Notes under the pieces: generated by a model | Database searches by the model: none | What the model saw: the letters and a program-made list of their open reading frames with translations, nothing else | Told to the model about the DNA's origin: nothing | Position numbers and translations under genes: made by a program | Shown here: positions 48,901-57,900 of the stretch, one piece after another | Position numbering within the stretch: position 1 is the first letter of the stretch | Layout of the letters: every line of letters begins with the position of its first letter | Source of the DNA: Arcuatula senhousia | Taxonomy: Eukaryota; Mollusca; Bivalvia; Mytilida; Mytilidae | Assembly: GCA_963971305.1 (NCBI GenBank) | Contig: OZ020307.1 | Location: 54,309,702-54,373,701, forward strand | Reading direction: 5' to 3' | DNA length: 64,000 nucleotides

Positions 48901-51900
48901 GTCAGCTCCAGCTTATGGAGTTTACGTATCTCAATTGATTCGTTACTCCAGAGCGTGCAGGACTTACATCGATTTCCTTAGCAGAGCGACACGTCTGACG
49001 CAAAAATTGCTCACACAGGGTTATGTTGCTCCTCGGTTGCTGTCTTCACTCAAGAAATTTTACGGAAGACATCATGCACTTATAGACAAATATGGGATTT
49101 CGATCTCTCAGATGAGTGCAGATGTTGGTTTGTCATAGGGTGTTGTTTTGTCTTCCTTTACTGGATTTGACACGCTGAATGGACTATTGGCAACGCGACG
49201 GGTGTGCTATAGCAAGCAGTAACTGCTTACTCTTCCGGAGCACCTGAGTTCACTCTTGTTTCGACTGGAGTTCGCGTTGTTGATTGATATTCAGTTGTTT
49301 TGTGTTTCCATGTTTTACGTGTTGTCTGTTTTTGTCCCGTTCTTGTTTGTGTTTACTGGTTTAGTCTCTGCCCTTTCGGACTTTTGACATTCGGATACCC
49401 CATTGGTACCTCTGCTTCTTTCATAGTGGTTTAAATGTCGTCCGCACTAACATTACACCCCAATTCTATTGGTTAAAGTCGAACTTTCATTTTCAGAAAA
49501 TTTCTTTGTGTGACTAACTCTTTTGTTCTAAGAACAATAGGCTTAATTCACAATGGCAAAAACAGGGGTTTCCAGATACCCCTGCTTTTGCGCTTGTGAA
49601 CACACCTCATGTTCATAGAACAAAAGAGCTTCTCACACAAAGAAACTTCTGTAATAGCCAACCCAGGGCATCTGAGAAGGAAATGAAAACAGTTCACTTT
49701 ATAAGGTTTTAAATCAACTCTAATTTAAAAAGTAGCAAAATAATAAAAAAAAACAGACAAATAAAACAAATCATTAAAAAATTGAAAATAAACAAACAAA
49801 ACAAAGCAAGAATATGTCCAATAGACATAATGCCGATATTTCGCAACATAAAAGACGGACGAACACACAGACGGACGGACAAACAAACGTATCCGATGAC
49901 TGTATATCCCAATGACTTTCGGAGATGGGGCATCAAAATGGGTCAAAGATAGAAATGACCGGATTTCGTTAAACAAAAAGTAGGTAGACAATAGACCTGA
50001 AATTAATTTAACGGTATATATGGGACCTATGCTGATGACCAAATATCAAAAGCATATAATAAGAGGTTGCTGCGAAAACTGTTCAGAAAATTGTCCATAA
50101 TTGACAACTTATGCAAAGAATTAAGTAAGTCGGCAAACGGGAAGTAGATGAGAGGAAGACTTTTAATCTAACCCCACGCTAAGGGACATCGTACTGCATA
50201 TGTATCAAAATACAAAATTTAAAATTAAAATGAAATAAATTTTCTTCAAATACGCAATTTCCTCAACTAAAATTACCTGCTCTCAGAAATTAATGATATT
50301 CAAAGGAACAGCAGCCAAAGCACATCCATCTTCCCTGATGGTCATATCAAAACTGAATGAATCTTAAGAAGTGTTCATTGTTTTAATTAGCATGATAAAA
50401 AATCATCAGTTATTTGCAAAGTAATTAATCTGTTTAACAAGTTGATTAATCTGTTTTAACCCTCAAATCATTTCAGTTGCCTAACATCTTGAATTAAAAA
50501 AGCCCCTGTGTGGGAAAAAAAATCAGAAATATGTTTACTAACTCAGTTTTATAATTAATGCCACATTTTATTGCTTACTATAAAAAATTGTAATCTAGTT
50601 TTGTTCTACGTTTACTGGGGTGTAAGTTAGTTATACTATTCGGTATACGGTGTTTCTGAATAAGAAACCCACTCGGACCTCCGGTCCTCGGGGTTTCTTA
50701 TCAAGAAACACCTTTTCCTCATGGTATAACTATTACTTAAAAAGCAATGCGTTCACACTGTAAAATTTCGATGTTTACATGTAGTTTAAATGATATCGTC
50801 TATTCCAACATTTGATCGGGTGAGTGAAAAAGAGGGATACAAGTACTATTAACTTCTATATATTAACAATGCATAAGTACACACGGGATAGGATTAATGA
50901 AAGTTGTGGCTATTCATATCTTATTTTTGTTGGCAAAGCGGCCTATATAAGGAAGATGAACATGAAAAGGTGATAAAATGAACATTAAATGGTGATGTAG
51001 TGGAGGAAATGGAGACACCAGTCCAATCGGGAATAAAAGTTTGACTGTCACAGGGAAAAGGAGATATGGATAGCCTCCCGCATGGTTATCCTTCGGGTCT
51101 TACTCTTACCGGGACCTGCAGCAGGGCTTTAACGTGCCAAGAACATAACTTTTTCCAACACGGTGCACCACTATGGTTTGCGGTTAGAATGGCATTCATA
51201 ATTCAACCACCTGGTACACATTACAGTCAATTTAAGAGCAAAGCGGCCTTCCTCGATGTAACGTTTCTATGCGTTCTTAATGGGACTTTAAGTCATGCTT
51301 AGCGCTGACGCGGGGCTATCCCGGAACCCGTACGGGTATATAAGTTTAGCAAAATCTTTAAAAAAATGCTACAAACAGACGAATGGAATAAAGCACCAGA
51401 AGGATTTGTGTGCCTTAATTGCTATTAAAAACATAAAATCATTTAAAAAGACAGGAAATCAAAATTCATACTTATTTCATGTTTAAATGCATTTTGATTA
51501 TTTGAATATGCGTTGCTGATTTTTTATATTTTTTATGTGTGTGTGTTGTTATCGTTTGTGTTAACTGATTTTGTCCTTGCCCTTTTGAAACTTTGTATAC
51601 CCTAATGGTGCAATTTTGCTGAAATCAAACAATTTTTATGATTCCGATAACTAGAGTAAGTGAGATTTAATTTTATTTACTATCCACATTACATATTCAA
51701 GATAGAAACGTAAACGGATATCTGTGACAAAAAAACTAAAAAAACTACAAGGAGTAAAAAAATAAATGTCAATGAATCATCCATAAAGGTTTATGGAGGT
51801 ACATGCCACGTGCACCAACATTTTTCTGTCAATGAATTTTCTTCACAATTTGTTAATGGATGCGCTATATGACATGCTCTTTTAAAAACTATCTTGAAAA

Positions 51901-54900
51901 GTGCATGATTCCGACTTGGTTTTTGATATTAAATGACTCTAAAGTCGGGATGGTTTCATTGAAATATTAAAGAAAGTTACCAATTTCAAAGGAATATCAT
52001 GTCTGTATAAAAGTTTTGTCAAATGATATTAGTATTCATTTGATATTATATAGGGCTTGTATAATGCATTAGAAAAATGAAAAGAAGAAGGGGTGCTTCC
52101 CATTTCGTTTTTCTAATATAGAAAAAAGTATGCCAAAAAGTGACTCAAAATGGCATATTTTGAAACATAGTATCTTCCTTTGCAAAAATGCTGAAAACAC
52201 AATTTTACTTGGTTTTATGATATTATTTATTAAAGTAAAACAAAAAATGTTCAAATAATTTTCAAATCAGACTCAAAGTCTAAAGAATGAAATAAAGAAA
52301 ATTTTAGAAAATATTTTAAGAGACCTTGTAAAACGAAGTAATACGGTAATTTGAAGTTTAATTTTGGCTGGTCTCATGATCACTGTTTTGCACCGCCTTA
52401 AAGCAAACATTGTCTTCAGCATTTATAACAGATTGTAACTCTTAAAGAATTCCAATTAGTTAAATCTGTAAGGTTAAATTGTTGAATCAAACGTACATCG
52501 TTTCAATATTACTCTAGTAATAATAGAATAGTGATTAGAAAAATGATACTAACTGACAAATGACAAATAAGTACAAAAATATTTTTTCAATTTGCTAATT
52601 GAAAATAGCAATGATCCTGACTTGATACATGCATTCCAAAATAGATGATTGGACCAGATTATATGACATCAATCTGTCCTTTTCCATTGCGATCTGATGG
52701 CCAAGTAATAACACAGAGCACAACAAGGTGGTGGGACATATTAGGGGTAATAGTACAACAAACATCCAAACATTAGTCAACAACATCCCTTTTTGCCTAG
52801 CATAATTTAGAATTCTTCTACCATTCACTGATAACGAAGGAGATCGTATAAGATGTATTTTCTTATTAGTTGGTCTATTAGTCGGTCACGGTGTCGGATC
52901 GAATGTCTGAAAAAATTGTTTAAGTACTGGCATATAAAAACAAATTGTGAAATAAAAAACACCATTCGCTGATTAAGTATGTACGTGTGGTACGAATTTT
53001 CACCACCCACAATGTCAAAAAGATTGTTTTAGATACAAAAACTCACAATTAATGGTTTGAATACGATTCCAGTGACACACACACATGCCAATTACTGTAG
53101 TGATTGACCGAGTTGATTTAAAATAGGTGTAAAAAGTTCTGTTTAAAATTTGCATTTCAAAACCGTATATTTGAATCCTAACAAATGGTAGCTCTTGTCT
53201 TTGTTTAAGAATACTTTCAAAACCACGCAACTAAGTGTGTATTAGCAAGAAGGAAAGGAAGTTATAGTATCGAATTAGTAGAGGAACCATGTACTAATTT
53301 ACATCCAGCTGCCTGTGACGGTGTCTACCAAAAATATCGGCGTCATTGTCCTGGTAATTTCATTTGGTTTCCTACAAGTTAATGGACACGTTTGCATGCA
53401 AAATATGGAATCCAACTTTTATGCTGCTTTCTAGTTCTTAAAGTTCTTATATCAATAATATTAAAATAAACTGTATGTTTAAATTATAATACAACTTACA
53501 TTTCTTTGTTTAAAGACTTTTAACAAGAAGACAATATATTGTACATGTAAAAACAAAGTGATATGTGACTCTGCTAAATACACATGTCTTTTTTAATTAT
53601 ACTGAATAGCTATATTATCAATTTTACCAGCAACCACTGCAGTAGCAGCTACAACAGCAACGACTCAAGCAAGAACAACAGAAGTAACAACAATTGCCTT
53701 ATTTACAAAATCAAGAACAACACTAGATTCATCGTTTATAACATCCGCTGACCAAATCGTCGTTAATAGAATTGTTACTGACAAAAGAACAGTACTCGAT
53801 TTGGGTACCAGTGAACCTGAAAGTCTAACAAATCATATTCCAGAAAATACAACCACCGATTACAAGGTTGATTCAATGTGGTCAACTTTCAGTTTAGGTA
53901 GAGTATAGCGCTACTTATGAATTATCACTTTAGACGTGCATAACTTGAATAAAAAAAAATAAGCCCAAATAATTTACTTGCATAACTTCTATTAACTACT
54001 AACGTTTACAATAAACTGCCTATGTATCCAACTATCTTTGATGTTGTTGTGTTGGTATGGGATGTGATCTATGCCTTATATGAAGAAACAATCATGGCAC
54101 AATATAATTATTTGATGTCAAATACTAATAACTTGATTAATCCTTATACTTTTCTATGTGAAATCTTGAATATTTTTTTAGTTCATGGTTACACTTCGAA
54201 TAAAACTATAGATATTTGACATATTTTATTAGTCAATGTTGAGCTTGAACTTCACTTCTACGTGCACACTTAGTGTCTACTTAAATAACGAGACGCATTC
54301 CGAAGCCGAGTTGCCGTTTCATCATCAAATGCAATGAGCAAGCTTCATATACCGGAAGACAAGGAGACAATATATTGTACATGTAAAAATCAAAATGAAA
54401 TGTGACTTTGCTTAATACACATGTCTTTTTTAAATTCTAAATAGCTATGGAACCATTGTGTAGTTTTAATTTTCATTGGTACAGAAGCATTTTTCAGCAT
54501 TTTGTTATGAGCCCTCATTACATGTAAAATGCCAAAAATAGTCTGGAAGAGGAAACCGATTCCGTTCCGAGAGTGTACATATTAAGAAGTTTCGGTTTCA
54601 CGTCGGAAGAGGGGGGTTGGGCGCGCCATAAAACCTGGTTTAACCCACCCTTTCATTTGAAATGCATGTACAAAGTCAGAACCAATGCGATCTATAACTA
54701 TTCCGGTTTGTCTTTAGTTGTTTTGTATTTTCTTTTGAACATTGAGATTGTTACTCTAAGTTCGGAAAATGTGTTATTATCTTTATGTTCAATCTATAGG
54801 GTGTTTATAGTCGTGACTTTAAGATAGAAGCCTCTACATGGACACACGGGTTGTCGTTTTAAAGACTGTGTGCCATGGATCGTCCAGCCCACTACACCAA

Positions 54901-57900
54901 AGTTAGCAGTTCCATATACAGTTTTACCAGGGTTTTGGTGAGAATTCGGAAGACTAGTTTCCGATATGAAAGTTCGAAGTATTTGTAAAGAAGTTCTGCC
55001 CCTTAAATAGAGAAGGAATATATATTATAACAAAAAATGGATCTTTAATAAGGAAAATAAGATATGAAAATTTAAATTAAATTAAAATGTAGGGTTTTTT
55101 ATGGTTAAAACAAATTTCATTAAAGTATGACATAGTATTTTTATACGAAAATCACAGGCAATTTATCTTTCCCACTAAAATATACTTTTATAGTTGTTGA
55201 TTTTTTCTATTGATTTTCCTGTTGGTTAAAGTGAACCTTAAGCATGAATTGAATAGCTTCTCTAAATAACTTCCATTACAACGTGAATAAATTAGATCTA
55301 TACTCTATAACACCAATATTTAAATAACTATGCATGACCGGGTCAAATAAAAGTACTTCTTGGTTTTTAAAATAACCGGGTGGGCTGAAAACGAGAAAAA
55401 TGGACTGGCAAAACGGATCAAGTTTATTATTTATTTCTGTTATTTATCTCAGAAAGTTATTAACAAAATGTCATCAATTCTTTTTTATTCTGTCATTGGT
55501 TTTAATAGTTAGGAGTGCATATATTTGACCTATGAAACAATCAAACACTTTTTTTATTGTTTCTTGTCTATTATCTTGGGAACAGGGTCACCAACCTAAA
55601 CATTTACCTACTATCTTTACCTATATCTTCATTGAAAGCATCAAATTTTAAACTGCTTTATTTTTATTAATATAAAAGCAGTCATAAAAGTAATTTTTAT
55701 GCTTTTAGTTCAGACGCTGTTATTCCTTAGCTAGCAATTGATTGTTTAGTTAAGACTGCTCAGACTGAAAAAAGACGTTAGATATTTGCCAGTTTTTTCG
55801 AGGTTTCGAGGTGTAAATATGAATTTAAATAAGGCTCCTAAACATATATGAAATAGGAATCCTTCTGAATATGAAACAAAAGATTCACAATATGGTGTAA
55901 AGTGATAACAGGATATAGAAACTTCTTTTTGTAAAATAATCTCTTTTTGAGACAAAAAAACAAAACAAAACAAAAAAAACTATTACAAATAGAGAAAATT
56001 GTTTGCTTGCTGACATGCTTGAAAGCATTTGTAAAATTTCTAAATCTATCTGCAGCTGGCCAAAGTAAGTAGCAGATCCTGAGTTATATTTCTATTTTTC
56101 GCAACGGTGGCCATGCATTTGGTGGAATTAAAAGTCATAATATATTTGCTTTGTTGTAATTCATTAAATTTGTTGTAATTTTATTTCCACATTTACTCTT
56201 AAAAGCTGAAACAAAATTGAGATTCAAATTTGATCGCATCCTAAGCGGGAATCGAACCCCTCTACTTCTCACATCAAAGGCACCATCGCTAAGGCTAGCG
56301 ACCAAGATAATTCGGCCAACTTAATTTTACAAAATATAGCTTAATTAACTGAGGCACATCTACGCCTTGAACATTATTCCACAAGCCAATGATGTGATGG
56401 GGTTACTACTTCGAAAAGATCAATATATATTGATAATCTGGTAAAGGGAAACAAAACAAAACTCAACGACAAACCAACATCTGCATTCATTTGAGAGAAA
56501 AAAAATCCAATATGTTTCTACGAGTCTTGAGTGGCGACAGCAACAATTGAGCAACATAATCCTATGTATAATTTCTGTGTCAAACGTGACGCTCTGCCAA
56601 TGAAATCGATGTAAATCCCGCGAAGTAACATATCAACTGTGATACGAAAACTCCATAAGCCGGAGCGGACGGAATGTAATTACACAAGAAAGGAAAGTTG
56701 ACGATTTGAAAGTTGAAGTATTCACGTTTGTCAGAGAGCTTTGTTGAAAGTCTTCCTTGGGATGTAGATCTAAATATGAAGCAGACTTCCTAGAATCCGT
56801 TGTGTCCTTTATCCCAAGTTCCTGCATGCTATTGCATTTTTATACAGAATAAAAACGATTCACATTGAATGCGGTAGTATTGGGTTTCAGTTTTTTCCAT
56901 TTAAAATACATTATGGCCAAAAGTATTAAGTTATAAAGAATCTTTCAACTTTTTAGTTTGCTTTTTAAGATGTTATAGGAGCGCTTTGACAAGAACTAGT
57001 ATATAGTTTGTAATTATTGTGTGTTTAAAGGAGACAGAATATAATAAGCATTTTGCTTATCTCTGAAAACTTATCTATAATGCTACCATTTGAATTGTAG
57101 AATTGTGCTTTCATGGAACAAATTTGTTAGAAATAGAAGTATAAAGTATAGGGTCTTACATGCAATATTGTTAAACACGGTTTGTTGTAATGTGTGTCTT
57201 TTGAAAGTGGTATGGTTGTTTTTTATGATTTGTATGCGTCCTGATTTTGTCATTTGGTCCATTAGTACAACATTAATTCTTTCGACATCAAATATGAATT
57301 GATAGTATGGCCTGATAGTTTCGTCTTACATTTTTGTATAAAGCAGTGATGGCGTTCCATTATTTTTGTTTTAGTTCTGTTTATGTCTGCAGCTGTTGGG
57401 GTTGTACTTGGAATGATTTTAATTATTGGATCTGTAAACTTTATTAGACGGTGAGTGAATTTAGTAATGATAAAAATGTAAGTTAAACTTGACCCTTATT
57501 GTTCTCTGAATGCTTGGTTGTACTGTATGGCAGTTGGATAAAGCTTATAAGGACCTTCCCGTAGAAAAGCGTAAAATTAATGTACTTTGCCGGACAAAAA
57601 CTACATGTAAATTGCAATAACTGTGCATTGAGAGGTCAATAAATTTTTAGCAGTGTATATATAAACTAGCAACAAAAAGAAACGATACCAAGGCTATTTT
57701 AATTTTTCCATAGTTGCACGACATTGTTTGACTGGAATTTGTTATATGAATGGAATTAATAATTTACCATTCAATAGAAGTTATTAACATTTTCTATGCC
57801 GTCAAATAACGTCAATTTTGACGTTTTCTCCAAAACAATTAAAAGTGAAAATTCTCTTGAATGAAAAGTGAAAATTGTAACATTGATTATGAAATGTGTC

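Larger units (their letters stand above)
53898..57374 (+). other. Intron 8
   Basis: Contains a ~95-bp direct duplicate (54358-54450) of the intron segment just before exon 8 (53521-53615). RT-B fragments lie on the minus strand at 56420-56830, and a tRNA-like sequence at 56241-56310. No additional exon found. Confidence 0.5.

Noticed and set aside
52595..52828. Minus-strand frame starting NGRRILNYARQKGM as a LINE endonuclease piece
   Set aside because: The first few residues are suggestive, but the catalytic His/Asp blocks could not be found in any frame.
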